The translations under genes and the position numbers were made by a program. Positions 39,841 to 48,391 of a DNA stretch of 64,000 nt are shown here, piece by piece (position 1 is the first letter of the stretch; each line of letters starts with the position of its first letter). The stretch comes from Xanthobacteraceae bacterium. GTDB taxonomy: Bacteria > Pseudomonadota > Alphaproteobacteria > Rhizobiales > Xanthobacteraceae. Under the pieces are notes generated by a model that did not search any database, was not told where the DNA came from, and was given only the letters and a program-made list of their open reading frames with translations. The stretch spans positions 1 to 64,000 of the forward strand of contig JALHLQ010000022.1 in the NCBI GenBank assembly GCA_022844485.1, read 5' to 3'.

Positions 39841-41328
39841 TCAAGCGGCCGTGGCGCTGTTTGGCTGCCGTCGCTCGCGGAATGCCGCCGGAATCAGCGG
39901 ATTGACGCCGCTTGCGGCAAGAGCTTCACGAATCAGGGATCGGTCGGGGCCGGTTGCCGCCAAGCGATGGCCCAAGAGCGCGTCAGGCAGTGCCGTAATC
40001 GTGGCGCTGGTGCCGAAACGGGCGATGCCATCCTGCAAGTCCCGCATGAGAAGGCGAGTTCCACCGATGGTGACAATGCCGGCTGGCGGGCCATCGAGGA
40101 TAAGTCCCTTCGTCTCGCGATCGATCCGGCAGGGATAAAACGTATCGACGGTTCCCGTCTCCTCGATCCCTTGTTGAGATCCATCGCGGGCGCGGAAGTT
40201 CGCCGGAAACGGCGTCGAGGAGACCATGTCCCCGGCGAGCGCGAGCGTGCCTCGGTCGGTTCGGCTTGCGGTGAGCGGGCCTCCGGCGCTCGGGACAATC
40301 AGCGGATGGCCTTCCAGCGGCCTTGGCAGGTGCATGAGCGCGATCTCACCGAACACCGCGAAATCGAAAACCCTGGCGCCCCTGGGCGGCGCACCGGCTT
40401 TGGCCAGCCGTTCCGGCGTGCGCCATACGCCAAGCCACGACTTCGGTCCCCGCTCGCCCGTTCCGGCTGTCGCCTCGGCAAGCCCAGCCGCCAAAGGCCC
40501 GGGGAGGATCACGGCATCGCTGCGCTTGCATTGGGGAGCGAACACATCCGGCGAGAACGGATGATGCAGCATGAGCGTGCCCGCGCATAAGAGCCAGGGC
40601 ACAATCGTGCTTGCGATCCCGGCAAAGCAGGACAGGCTGATGGCGCCGAGCAAGGTGTCGCGTGGGTCCAATTGGCTGGCGTCGCACACATGCCGGCCGG
40701 CGGCAACGAGCTGCGCGTCGTTGCGTGCCATTGCGACTCTGCCTTCCGGAACGAGGTCGAAGGTCACCAAGGATACGCGGTCGGCGGGCAGCGGCGGCTC
40801 CCGCCACGTTTCAGCGTCGTTGTTGAAGATGTCGTTCAGCGAAATAATGCCATCCGGGAGATCCCGACCGAATTCGCCGACAAACCGGATCGAAAACGTC
40901 TCGGCGGCAATATACATCGCGATGCTTGCCTGGTCGGTGCCGCCGACGCGCGCGGTCGAGATCAAGGCACGCGGCCCGATACGGCTCAACGCGTCCACCG
41001 CATCGGCTTGCCGCCACAACAGCGGAAGCGGCGCAGCGATGAGCCCGGCTCGCATGAGTCCGAGCAAAGTGACGATGGAATCGACGCAGTTGGGGAGTTG
41101 CATCGCGACGACCGTGTCCCTGGAGAGGCCGGAATCGCGAAAGCGCCTTGCGACGGCAGTGACCGCGCGGTCCGCCTCGGCATAGGTCAGTCGTCTTGGA
41201 GGGATATCGTTCCAGCTATTGCGATCGGGCGGGTCGATGAGCGCTACCGCATCGGGACGGCGCGCCAGGGCATCGCGGAAAAGCTCATCGAGCGTCTTCG
41301 CGGGTGACGCTCCAGAGGTATCGGACAT
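39841..41328 (-). CDS. ANL-superfamily (AMP-binding) protein with degenerate catalytic motifs
   Basis: The roughly 495-residue protein has the overall plan of acyl-CoA synthetases: an ALARRPDAVALID opening, RLTYAEADRAVTAVARRF, VVAMQLPNCVDSIVTLLGLMRAGLIAAPL, and a small C-terminal domain. However, the ATP-binding P-loop (normally TSGTTGxPK) is replaced by TFDLVPEGRVAMARND, the acidic motif region DTFYPCRIDRETKGLI has no YGxTE-DRxK pattern, and the terminal Lys motif (TxSGK) is absent. It is probably a pseudoenzyme binding a CoA or acyl ligand, or a divergent enzyme. ATG 41328 is preferred; ATG 41352 would add eight residues. It starts 34 bases after the YejA-like gene. Confidence 0.72.
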   Translation of the reverse strand: MSDTSGASPAKTLDELFRDALARRPDAVALIDPPDRNSWNDIPPRRLTYAEADRAVTAVARRFRDSGLSRDTVVAMQLPNCVDSIVTLLGLMRAGLIAAPLPLLWRQADAVDALSRIGPRALISTARVGGTDQASIAMYIAAETFSIRFVGEFGRDLPDGIISLNDIFNNDAETWREPPLPADRVSLVTFDLVPEGRVAMARNDAQLVAAGRHVCDASQLDPRDTLLGAISLSCFAGIASTIVPWLLCAGTLMLHHPFSPDVFAPQCKRSDAVILPGPLAAGLAEATAGTGERGPKSWLGVWRTPERLAKAGAPPRGARVFDFAVFGEIALMHLPRPLEGHPLIVPSAGGPLTASRTDRGTLALAGDMVSSTPFPANFRARDGSQQGIEETGTVDTFYPCRIDRETKGLILDGPPAGIVTIGGTRLLMRDLQDGIARFGTSATITALPDALLGHRLAATGPDRSLIREALAASGVNPLIPAAFRERRQPNSATAA

Positions 41329-41361
41329 GCGGGGGCTCTCGCCGCGAATCATCGCGGCATT

Positions 41362-43182
41362 CTACGGCTTCTTCGGTTCGCGCCACCAGGTTTCGGCCAG
41401 ATAGCCGAAAAGAGAGGTGTCCGGCGGTCTTCTGATATGGCTCCATCGCGCGACCCATTGCTCCGGAATATGGAACAGAGGCACGACATAGTGCCCGGAG
41501 ATCAGCACACGGTCGAGCGCGCGGACCGCAGCGATGAAGTCCTGACGCTCTTCCGCCTTGAGCATTGCCGAGATCATCGCATCCACCGCCGGGCTGCGCA
41601 CGCCCATGTAATTGCGGGTACCCTGGTCGTCGGCTGCAGCCGAGCCCCAGTAGAAGAGTTGCTCGTTTCCAGGAGAGAGCGAAGCCGACCAGTGATACTG
41701 CATCATATCATAATCAAAGGTCTGTCGGCGGCGCTCGTATTGTACGGGATCGACCAGCCGTACCCGCGCCACGATGCCGGCGCGCGCCAGGTCACGTGCA
41801 AAGGCGAGGGCGAGCCGTTCCTGATCGCGCGAGACCACCAGAATTTCAAAATTCAGCGGTGAACCGCTCGCGCGCGCGCGCATCGATCCGTCGCGGATTT
41901 CGAAGCCGACCTCGGCGAGCAGTCGGTTGGCTTTGCGAAGAGGCGCGCGATCGCGGCCTGAACCGTCGCTCATTCGAGGAGACCAGGTCCCTTCCAGCAC
42001 GTCCGGGCGAACAGCGGCCGCAAAGGCCGAGAGAAGCGCCCGCTCGACAGCGCCGGCTGGGCGTCCCGATGCGGCGAGTTCGGACCCTTCATAGTAGCTC
42101 GTCGTGCGCTTTGTCAGACCATAGTAGAAATTCCGATTTATCCATTCGAAATCGAACAGGAGCGCGACGGCTTCGCGCACGCGAAGGTCGTCGAAGGGCG
42201 GCCGGCGCGTGTTGAAGACGAAACCCGACATGCCCTTCGGCAAGCCGTCGGGGAACGATTCCTTGATGATGCGGCCGTCGCGAAAGGCGGGGGTGTCGTA
42301 TCCCGTTTGCCAGCGTCCCGGATCGGTTTCGACCCGCACGTCGTAGAGTCCCTTCTTGAACGCCTCGAAGTGCGTATTTCCATCGCGATAATAGTCGGTG
42401 CGGATCTCGTCGAAATTCCAGAATCCGCGATTCACGGGGAGGTTTCGCCCCCAGTAATCCGGATTGCGTTTGAGCGTGACGCTCTCGCCGGGCCTCACCT
42501 CGCCGACGATATAGGGACCGCTGCCCAGAGGCGGGGCGAATGTCGTTTGCTCGAACGTCTCCGGATCGGTGGCGTGCTTGGGCAGGATCGGCATGAGCCC
42601 CAGGATCAGCGGCAACTCGCGGTCCTCGGCTCCGCCGAAGTCGAAGCGAACCGTGAGCGGGTCCGGCGTTTCGACCTTCGTGACCTTTGCGTAGTAGGTG
42701 CGGAAATTCGGCCGGCCTTTGTCCCGCAGCAATTCCCACGAGAACTTCACGTCGGCGGAGGTAACCGGCTTGCCGTCGGAGAACCGGGCAGCCGGATGGA
42801 TCGCAAAAGCGACGTAAGTCCGCGCGCGATCTGTCTCCACGGTCTGCGCCAGCAAACCGTACAAAGAGAAAGGCTCGTCATATCCGCGCGCCATGAGGCT
42901 CTCGACGACGTAGCCGCGCACGAACTCGACCGAGAGTCCTTTGACCACGAACGGGTTCAACGTATCGAATGTGCCCGTGAGCCCGCGCACGAGGCGTCCG
43001 CCTTGCGGTGCGTCGGGGTTGGCGTAACGGAAATGCGAGAACCCGGGCGCGAGCGCCGGTTCGCCATGCATCGCGATCGCGTGCCGCGCGGTGCCTGCCC
43101 AGCTCTCGTTGCCGGCGACTGTGGATAGCGCCAGTCCGGTGAGGACGCAGGCCGACAAACGTGTGCTTGGCCAGAGGTGCAA
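41362..43182 (-). CDS. orphan periplasmic solute-binding protein of the peptide/nickel (SBP family 5, YejA-like) type
   Basis: The 606-residue protein starts with an export signal (about 1-29, ending ESWAGTARHAIAMHG) and is an extracellular solute-binding protein of ABC uptake systems for peptides. Family 5 features run in order: GGRLVRGLTGTFDTLNPFVVKG, RFSDGKPVTSADVKFSWELL, LGSGPYIVGEVRPGESVTLKRNPDYWG, VREAVALLFDFEWINRNFYYG, and the C-terminal region with NYMGVRSPAVDAMI. YejA subgroup members usually lie next to yejBEF permease and ATPase genes; none is found within the window. The start is a TTG with no clear ribosome site, so a few residues at the N-terminus are uncertain. It heads the minus-strand row down to 37708. 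Confidence 0.88.
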   Translation of the reverse strand: MHLWPSTRLSACVLTGLALSTVAGNESWAGTARHAIAMHGEPALAPGFSHFRYANPDAPQGGRLVRGLTGTFDTLNPFVVKGLSVEFVRGYVVESLMARGYDEPFSLYGLLAQTVETDRARTYVAFAIHPAARFSDGKPVTSADVKFSWELLRDKGRPNFRTYYAKVTKVETPDPLTVRFDFGGAEDRELPLILGLMPILPKHATDPETFEQTTFAPPLGSGPYIVGEVRPGESVTLKRNPDYWGRNLPVNRGFWNFDEIRTDYYRDGNTHFEAFKKGLYDVRVETDPGRWQTGYDTPAFRDGRIIKESFPDGLPKGMSGFVFNTRRPPFDDLRVREAVALLFDFEWINRNFYYGLTKRTTSYYEGSELAASGRPAGAVERALLSAFAAAVRPDVLEGTWSPRMSDGSGRDRAPLRKANRLLAEVGFEIRDGSMRARASGSPLNFEILVVSRDQERLALAFARDLARAGIVARVRLVDPVQYERRRQTFDYDMMQYHWSASLSPGNEQLFYWGSAAADDQGTRNYMGVRSPAVDAMISAMLKAEERQDFIAAVRALDRVLISGHYVVPLFHIPEQWVARWSHIRRPPDTSLFGYLAETWWREPKKP

Positions 43183-43414
43183 AACGACAATCGGCTGAAC
43201 GCCGACTCCCCGTGAGTTAAATCCTTCTAGACGTGAGGCCCGCGGCCGGAAAGTGCTGGATCGGGTTTGTATTTTCGACTATGCCGCAGGGCGAAAAGGC
43301 GCGGGGAGGTCACGGTGTCGCCTCATTTCGCGTCGACAGACCCGCAAAGAGGACGCGCTGACGATCGAGGCCGGCAAAATCGTGGGGTCGCAGCGAGAGA
43401 GAGGGAAAAGCTAC

Positions 43415-44203
43415 ATGCTTCCGAGGATCAGGGTGGCGTCGCGCGGGACGGCGGCGAGGGCGCTTGCGGCGTCGGTGACGGCAATTGCGTTTCTCCTCTC
43501 GTTCGGCGATGCGTTCGCCCAGCAGCAACAGCCGTCACAGCAGCGGCCCGCGCAGCCCGCCGCGCCCAAGCAGCCGCCGAAACAGCAGCCAGCGCAGCAG
43601 CAGCCCGCTCAACAGCAACAGCAGCCGCAGGCTCAGGCGGCGCAGCCCGAGCAGCTTCCGGTTGTCTATTCTCCTTGGACGAAATTCTGCGGCAAGGATC
43701 AGCAGGTCGGAGCCAAAGAGACGTGCCTCACGGTGAAGGAAGCGCGGCTCGAAACGGGTCAGTTCATCGCGGGTGCCGCGCTCATCGAGCAAGAAGGCGA
43801 ACAAAAGAAAGTCCTTCGCATTACGCTTCCGCTCGGCATGCAACTGCCCCACGGCACGCGCATGATCGTCGACAAGGAGCAGCCGATCACAGGCCGCTAT
43901 ATTGTCTGCCTGCCGAACGGATGCATGGCGGATTTCGAAGTGAATGCCGAATTCGTCGGCAAACTGAAAAAGGGGCAGACGCTGATGCTCCAGGGCATCA
44001 ACCTGCCCGGACAGGCGGCGACCTATCCGCTGCCGCTTGGCGATTTCGCCAAGGCGAATGACGGTCCGCCGACCGACCCGAAGGTGTTCGAAGAACAGCA
44101 GAAGAAGCTGCAAGAGGAACTGCAGCGGCGTGCCGACGAAGCCCGCAAGAAACTCCAGAGCGGCCAGCCCGGCGCAGCTCCGGCTCCCGGGCAGCCGAAG
44201 TAA
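43415..44203 (+). CDS. invasion-associated locus B (IalB) family protein with Gln/Pro-rich linker
   Basis: From ATG 43415 (GAGAGAGGGAAAAG upstream) the 262-residue exported protein has a signal peptide ending DAFAQ, a low-complexity Gln/Pro/Ala region at about 33-80 of repeated QQ, QP and PA units, and an IalB domain (about 85-215) with VYSPWTKFCGKD, KETCLTVKEARLETGQFIAGAAL, GRYIVCLPNGCMADFEVNAEF and LKKGQTLMLQG; its cysteines can form disulphides. A charged Lys/Glu/Gln-rich tail follows (VFEEQQKKLQEELQRRADEARKKLQ). IalB-family proteins are periplasmic or outer-membrane associated in Hyphomicrobiales and named for Bartonella erythrocyte invasion; a general envelope role is more likely here. 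It is divergent from the YejA-like gene. Confidence 0.9.
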   Translation: MLPRIRVASRGTAARALAASVTAIAFLLSFGDAFAQQQQPSQQRPAQPAAPKQPPKQQPAQQQPAQQQQQPQAQAAQPEQLPVVYSPWTKFCGKDQQVGAKETCLTVKEARLETGQFIAGAALIEQEGEQKKVLRITLPLGMQLPHGTRMIVDKEQPITGRYIVCLPNGCMADFEVNAEFVGKLKKGQTLMLQGINLPGQAATYPLPLGDFAKANDGPPTDPKVFEEQQKKLQEELQRRADEARKKLQSGQPGAAPAPGQPK

Positions 44204-44225
44204 CGCCGAGACCGGACCTGAACGA

Positions 44226-44256
44226 GATTAAGGACGCGCCGGAGCGCGCCTTAATC
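44226..44256. terminator. strong hairpin between IalB and hspQ genes
   Basis: GATTAAGG-A-CGCGC (44226-44239) pairs with GCGCG-CCTTAATC (44244-44256) around a CGGA loop: 13 base pairs with a single bulged A. It lies 22 bases after the IalB stop and 16 bases before the convergent hspQ stop, so it can serve as a two-way intrinsic terminator, although the T run after it is short. Confidence 0.75.
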
Positions 44257-44272
44257 TTAGGACTGCCATTTC

Positions 44273-44605
44273 CTAGTTCAGGCTGCTGCTGCGCGGCCGA
44301 TAATGTCCGCGGCGATCGCGATCGAACACTTCCTTCACCTGCGGATGACGCAGCGGCTCGCCGGACTCGTCCGGCAAGAGATTCTGCTCCGAAACATAGG
44401 CGATGTATTCGGTTTCGGCATTCTCGGCGAAGAGGTGGTAGAACGGCTGGTCCTTGTGTGGGCGGACTTCCGGTGGAATCGACTCCCACCACTCCTCCGT
44501 GTTGGAGAAGGTCGGATCGATGTCGAAAACGACCCCCCGGAAGGGAAAAAGCCGATGCCGGACAACGTCTCCGATCCGAAACTTGGCTTCGCGCGTCTTG
44601 GTCAT
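44273..44605 (-). CDS. hspQ: heat shock protein HspQ / YccV-like hemimethylated-DNA-binding family
   Basis: HspQ-type proteins bind ClpP/Lon adaptors or hemimethylated DNA depending on the study; in E. coli HspQ modulates Lon. From ATG 44605 the protein has 110 residues, the family length, with the characteristic FRIGDVVRHRLFPFRGVVFDIDPTF start, WWESIPPEVRPHKDQPFYHLF centre and YIAYVSEQNLLPDESGEPLRHPQV. A TTG at 44647 would add 14 non-conserved residues. The gene stands alone, converging on the IalB gene across a terminator-like hairpin. lon is present in the window, about 17 kb away. Confidence 0.93.
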   Translation of the reverse strand: MTKTREAKFRIGDVVRHRLFPFRGVVFDIDPTFSNTEEWWESIPPEVRPHKDQPFYHLFAENAETEYIAYVSEQNLLPDESGEPLRHPQVKEVFDRDRRGHYRPRSSSLN

Positions 44606-44722
44606 GGGAATGAAATAGTTCTGTCCCGGTCCCCCGTCCAGCGACAAACCATCGCGCTGGGGGGGCGGATTTGACTAATTCGCGGCCATGGGAGCATCGA
44701 CTACGACGCGAATGTCAAATTT

Positions 44723-44770
44723 GCGTGTGTTCTTTTCCGAGAACCGGCACCCATTTTTCGGGATCACAGC
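44723..44770. repeat. dispersed palindromic element, copy 3
   Basis: The sequence keeps the TCTTTTCCGAGAACCGGCACCC core and the TTTTTCGGGATCACAGC right half, with a more decayed left arm (GCGTGTGT). Its right end reaches the stop codon of the malyl-CoA-lyase-like gene (CTA at 44770-44772), so this palindrome forms the first part of that gene's 3' untranslated end. Confidence 0.75.
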
Positions 44771-45810
44771 TAGAGAGAGTACTTGGCCGCCAGTTCGGGG
44801 TCCTTTTCCGCAACCAAGCGGGCGAGGTCGACCATGACCTTCGCCTGTTTCCAGGTGGCGTCGTCCTGCATCTTGCCATCGATCATGACCGCGCCAGTGC
44901 CCTCCGGCATGGCGGCCAGGATCTTGCGCGCGAAAGCCACCTCGGCCGGATCGGGCGAGAAGACGCGCTTGGCAATGGCGATCTGTGAGGGATGCAGCGA
45001 CCATGCGCCGGCGCAGCCCATGAGGAAGGCGTTGCGGAATTGGGCTTCGCAACCCTCCGCATCGGAAAAGTCGCCGAAGGGCCCGTAAAAAGGTTTAACG
45101 CCGTTGGCGGCGCAAGCGTCGACCATCTTGCCCAGCGTGTAGTGCCAGAGATCCTGCTGAAAGGCGGCGCGCGCTCCGCCATCGGCCGGATCGGCGAGCA
45201 CCTTGTAGTCGGGATGCCCGCCGCCGACCCGGGTCGTCTTCATCGCGCGCGAGGCGGCGAGGTCAGCAGGGCCAAGACTCATGCCATGCATGCGCGGAGA
45301 CGAGGCCGCGATCGCCTCGACATTCTTCACCCCTTCCGCCGTCTCCAAGATGGCGTGGATGAGGATCGGCTTGCGTATGGCGTGCTTGGCTTCGAGCTGC
45401 GCCAGCAACTGATCGAGGTAGTGGATGTCCCAAGGCCCGTCGACCTTCGGCAGCATGATCACGTCGAGCTTGTCCCCGACAGCCGCCACGATCTCCAGGA
45501 TGTCGTCCAGCGCCCAGGGCGAATTGAGGGCGTTGATGCGCGTCCATAATCCGGTCGAGCCGAACTCGGTCGCGCGCGCCATCTCGATTAAGCCCGCGCG
45601 GGCCGCTTCCTTGGCATCGGCCGGAATGGCATCTTCCAGGTTGCCGAGAACGACGTCCACCTTTCGCGCAAGCTCGGGCACTTTCGCCCGTAGCTTTTCG
45701 ATCTGCGGCGGGACGAAATGGATCATCCGCTCGAGCCGCATGGGCAATACGCGATAGGGCGCTGGGGCGCCAATGGCCAATGGCTTGTAGACGTTGCGGG
45801 CGAGCTTCAT
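44770..45810 (-). CDS. HpcH/HpaI aldolase - citrate lyase beta family protein (malyl-CoA lyase-like)
   Basis: The 346-residue protein (ATG 45810, GGGAGCG upstream) belongs to the CitE-like aldolases that cleave or form malyl-CoA and related thioesters. Conserved segments include [21 protein letters not shown] (metal and Asp/Glu site), [11 protein letters not shown] (substrate Arg), [49 protein letters not shown], and [21 protein letters not shown]. The order and spacing match malyl-CoA lyase of the serine or ethylmalonyl-CoA pathways, but the N-terminus is longer and several residues differ, so the exact thioester is uncertain. A first in-frame start at 45906 would add 32 residues. It stands divergent from the AEC transporter. 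Confidence 0.83.
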   Translation of the reverse strand: MKLARNVYKPLAIGAPAPYRVLPMRLERMIHFVPPQIEKLRAKVPELARKVDVVLGNLEDAIPADAKEAARAGLIEMARATEFGSTGLWTRINALNSPWALDDILEIVAAVGDKLDVIMLPKVDGPWDIHYLDQLLAQLEAKHAIRKPILIHAILETAEGVKNVEAIAASSPRMHGMSLGPADLAASRAMKTTRVGGGHPDYKVLADPADGGARAAFQQDLWHYTLGKMVDACAANGVKPFYGPFGDFSDAEGCEAQFRNAFLMGCAGAWSLHPSQIAIAKRVFSPDPAEVAFARKILAAMPEGTGAVMIDGKMQDDATWKQAKVMVDLARLVAEKDPELAAKYSL

Positions 45811-45949
45811 CGACGCTCCCGTCGGTTGATCCGATCCGAGTAGCCGGTTCGCAAAGGCCGCACAATGGGGCGGCTGCCGGCCGAGTTGACCTCGCTCCTT
45901 GCGCAAGCTAGGCGACGACAGACCAACAGGAGTCGCGGCGCCGCCGTTT

Positions 45950-46912
45950 ATGGAACGCCTTCTCGCCGTCGCCGTCCCCTTCTTCGCCCCGATCCTCGTC
46001 GGCTATTTGGCCGGACGGGCGATCCGCAGGCCGGATGATGGGCTCACCTGGCTCAACTTCTTCGTCATTTATGTCGCGCTGCCGCCGGTTTTCTATCAAG
46101 TGGTTTCGAAAACTCCGTTTTCGCAACTCACTTCGTTCCTCTTCGTCTTCGGAACGATGCTCTCATCCTACATCGCCTTCACGCTGTCTTTTGCCATCGC
46201 GTGGATAACACTGAAAGGCAGCCTCAAGGATGCGGCGCTGGCCGGAGGCGTCGGCGGCTTTGGCAATGTCGGCTATATGGGCCCCGGCATCGCACTCGCC
46301 GCGTTCGGGCCACAAGCGGCGGCGCCGATGGCGCTCATCTTCTGCTTCGACGCCATGCTGTTCTTCACCCTTATCCCGCTGCTGGCCGCGCTCGGAGAGG
46401 ATCACGCCGATCTGCGCGGCACAGCACGCGTCATTCTGCGGCGCGTCGCACTCAATCCCTTCATTATCGCGACCGCCCTCGGCTTCATTGCCGCGTTTCT
46501 TGAATTCCGCCCTCCGGAGGCGATCGACCGCACGCTCGACTTCCTCCGCGTCGCGGCCGCGCCCGCGGCGTTGTTTGCGCTCGGGGTGACAGTCTCCCTC
46601 CGCCCCGCCGGCCGGCTTCCGAGCGAGACCGTGGCCGCGCTGATCGTTAAACTGATCGTGCATCCGATCGTCGTCTATTTGATCCTCTCAGTCCTCGGGA
46701 CATTCGACCCGATCTGGGTCTACACAGCCATCCTGCTTGCCGCCCTGCCTCCGGCGATCACGATCTTTGTCTTGGCCGCGCAATTCCAGACCTATACCGA
46801 CCGGGCCTCAACGGCCGTGCTGGTCGGCACGTTCTTGTCCGTCCCAACCCTCCTGCTGTGGCTCTATCTCATCGATCAGAAGGTTATTCCCCCCGATCTG
46901 TTTCCGAACTAG
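45950..46912 (+). CDS. AEC family (auxin efflux carrier / malonate-type) transporter
   Basis: The 320-residue protein has about ten hydrophobic segments and the two-fold inverted pattern of AEC transporters: [18 protein letters not shown], the broken helix [22 protein letters not shown], and [27 protein letters not shown] followed by [34 protein letters not shown]. Such inner-membrane carriers move malonate, malate or other carboxylates. The start ATG 45950 is preceded by ACAGGAG at a longish distance. Immediately after its stop is the remnant of a family III CoA-transferase, which suggests the original operon handled an organic acid and its CoA thioester; the neighbouring malyl-CoA-lyase-like gene points the same way. 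Confidence 0.9.
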   Translation: MERLLAVAVPFFAPILVGYLAGRAIRRPDDGLTWLNFFVIYVALPPVFYQVVSKTPFSQLTSFLFVFGTMLSSYIAFTLSFAIAWITLKGSLKDAALAGGVGGFGNVGYMGPGIALAAFGPQAAAPMALIFCFDAMLFFTLIPLLAALGEDHADLRGTARVILRRVALNPFIIATALGFIAAFLEFRPPEAIDRTLDFLRVAAAPAALFALGVTVSLRPAGRLPSETVAALIVKLIVHPIVVYLILSVLGTFDPIWVYTAILLAALPPAITIFVLAAQFQTYTDRASTAVLVGTFLSVPTLLLWLYLIDQKVIPPDLFPN

Positions 46913-46921
46913 CTTTCAGGG

Positions 46922-47002
46922 ATGCAACCGCTTTCCGGCCTCGTGGTTCTCGATTTCACGACCCTTCTTCCCGGCCCGATGGGCTGCCTTGCTGACATTT
47001 TG
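46922..47002 (+). pseudogene. truncated family III CoA-transferase (CaiB/BaiF) N-terminal remnant
   Basis: Nine bases after the AEC stop an ATG opens MQPLSGLVVLDFTTLLPGPM, which matches the start of family III CoA-transferases (a typical pattern is PLxGxxVLDxTxLLPGPxA). After residue 20 or so the similarity stops and the frame runs into the palindromic repeat at 47006, ending at a stop at 47072-47074. A full gene would need about 400 codons, so only the beginning survives. The position directly after a carboxylate transporter fits a lost CoA-transfer step. Confidence 0.6.
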
Positions 47003-47005
47003 ATT

Positions 47006-47052
47006 TGTGCGATCTTTTCCGCAAACGGGCATCCGCTTTTCGGATCACGCGC
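47006..47052. repeat. dispersed palindromic element, copy 4
   Basis: GTGCGATC (47008-47014 region) and GGATCACGCGC form the arms, enclosing TTTTCCGCAAACGGGCATCCGCTTTTCGG, the same design as copy 1. The right end touches the TAG stop of the UbiH-family gene (CTA at 47052-47054). The left end lies where the CoA-transferase remnant loses similarity, so insertion or recombination at this element probably accompanied that truncation. Confidence 0.8.
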
Positions 47053-48257
47053 TAAAGCGCCTCCCCGCGCATGAGGCGCGGCTCGGCGAGCGACGGCGAC
47101 ACGCCTTCGCGCATCACCGCTCGTCGCAAGGGAGAGATGCGGTCGAGGAGGTAGAGTCCGAACCCGCGCAACCCTTGTACGGGCAGGAAATCTGAAAGCA
47201 GCGTCCGATTCAGGAGATCGACGGCGGCCGTGCGCGTGATCACGTCGGCGCGCCGCAAGCGGCGGTAGCGCGCGAGAACGTCTTCGGCACCGACGTCCTC
47301 GCCTTTGCGCCAAGCGTCGATCACAAGTTCGGCGATGGTCGCCGCGTCGCGCAAGCCCAGGTTCAGGCCCTGCGCGCCGATCGGCGGAAACACATGCGCC
47401 GCTTCCCCGATCAGCGCCGTCCGGTTCGTGGCGACGGACCGCGCCCATTCGACGCCGAGCGGAAATACGCCTCGTCGCGGGTCGACCGTTACCTTGCCCA
47501 GGATCGAGTGCGAGCGGCGTTCGATCTCGGCCGAGATCAGGTCGTCGCTCAGAGCGGACAGCCGTTTTGCCTCTCGGCGCGTCACCACGCAAACGAGGCT
47601 CGAGCGCAGACCTGGCAGCGGCACGAGCGTGAACGGGCCGCTCTCGGTGTGAAACTCCGTCGAGACGCCGTCATGCGGACGCGTATGCGCCAGGTTGAGC
47701 GTGAGCGCCGACTGGGGGTACTCGCTCGCCGTCGTCGCGATCCCTGCAGCCTGGCGCGCAAGCGAGCGCCGGCCGTCCGCGCCGACCACGAGGCGGGCAC
47801 TGATCCTTCTTTCGCTGGCAAGCGTGATCTCCACGCCGTCATCCTCGACCGCGATGCCGGCCGCCGTTTCGCTGAACCTCTTCAAGTCCGGGAATTCGGC
47901 CGCGCACGCCTCGAGAGCTGCCACAAGATGACGGTTTTCGATGTTGTAGCCGAAAGCTTCAAGTCCGATCTCGGACGCATCAAAGGTCACCTCGGGCGCA
48001 CGGAAGAGGCGTTTGGTGTCGTCGACGATGCGGATGGCACGAAGTGGCGCCGCTTCGCCGGCGCAGCGGTCCCAGGCCCCAAGCTCGCGCAGCGCGGCGA
48101 CCGATCCGGTCAGAAGAGCGGTCGTCCGATTATCCGGTTTTTTCGCTTCAGGGGCGATCAGCGCCGTCTCGACACCGGCGGAAGCCAGCGCAACCGCTGC
48201 CGTCAGACCCGCGGGGCCGCCTCCAACCACCGCTACCTCGACCGCGAGCTCGCGCAA
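47052..48257 (-). CDS. FAD-dependent monooxygenase of the UbiH/Coq6 family
   Basis: The 401-residue flavoprotein resembles ubiquinone-biosynthesis hydroxylases. It has the FAD Rossmann motif VVGGGPAGLTAAVALASAG at 10-28, the RTTALLTGSVAALRELG segment, the LVVGADGRRSLAR DG motif, and the second FAD motif as GEAAHVFPPIGAQGLNLGLRDA (the usual GD is GE). It would hydroxylate the ring of a ubiquinone precursor. The start is TTG, supported by a strong GAGGAGG eight bases upstream and the immediate VEVAVVGGG sequence. It is followed by palindrome copy 4 at its stop and is divergent from the DUF2182 gene. Confidence 0.92.
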   Translation of the reverse strand: MRELAVEVAVVGGGPAGLTAAVALASAGVETALIAPEAKKPDNRTTALLTGSVAALRELGAWDRCAGEAAPLRAIRIVDDTKRLFRAPEVTFDASEIGLEAFGYNIENRHLVAALEACAAEFPDLKRFSETAAGIAVEDDGVEITLASERRISARLVVGADGRRSLARQAAGIATTASEYPQSALTLNLAHTRPHDGVSTEFHTESGPFTLVPLPGLRSSLVCVVTRREAKRLSALSDDLISAEIERRSHSILGKVTVDPRRGVFPLGVEWARSVATNRTALIGEAAHVFPPIGAQGLNLGLRDAATIAELVIDAWRKGEDVGAEDVLARYRRLRRADVITRTAAVDLLNRTLLSDFLPVQGLRGFGLYLLDRISPLRRAVMREGVSPSLAEPRLMRGEAL

Positions 48258-48391
48258 TTGGCTGCCTCCTCGTCGCCGGCGGCATCATTAGCGCCCTCGG
48301 AGACAGGAAACCATGGCGAACTCTTCGGATTTCGCATGTCCGGGCGATACGCTAAGGAGAGAGCAGGAAACCCGAAGGCCCTACCTGCCCG

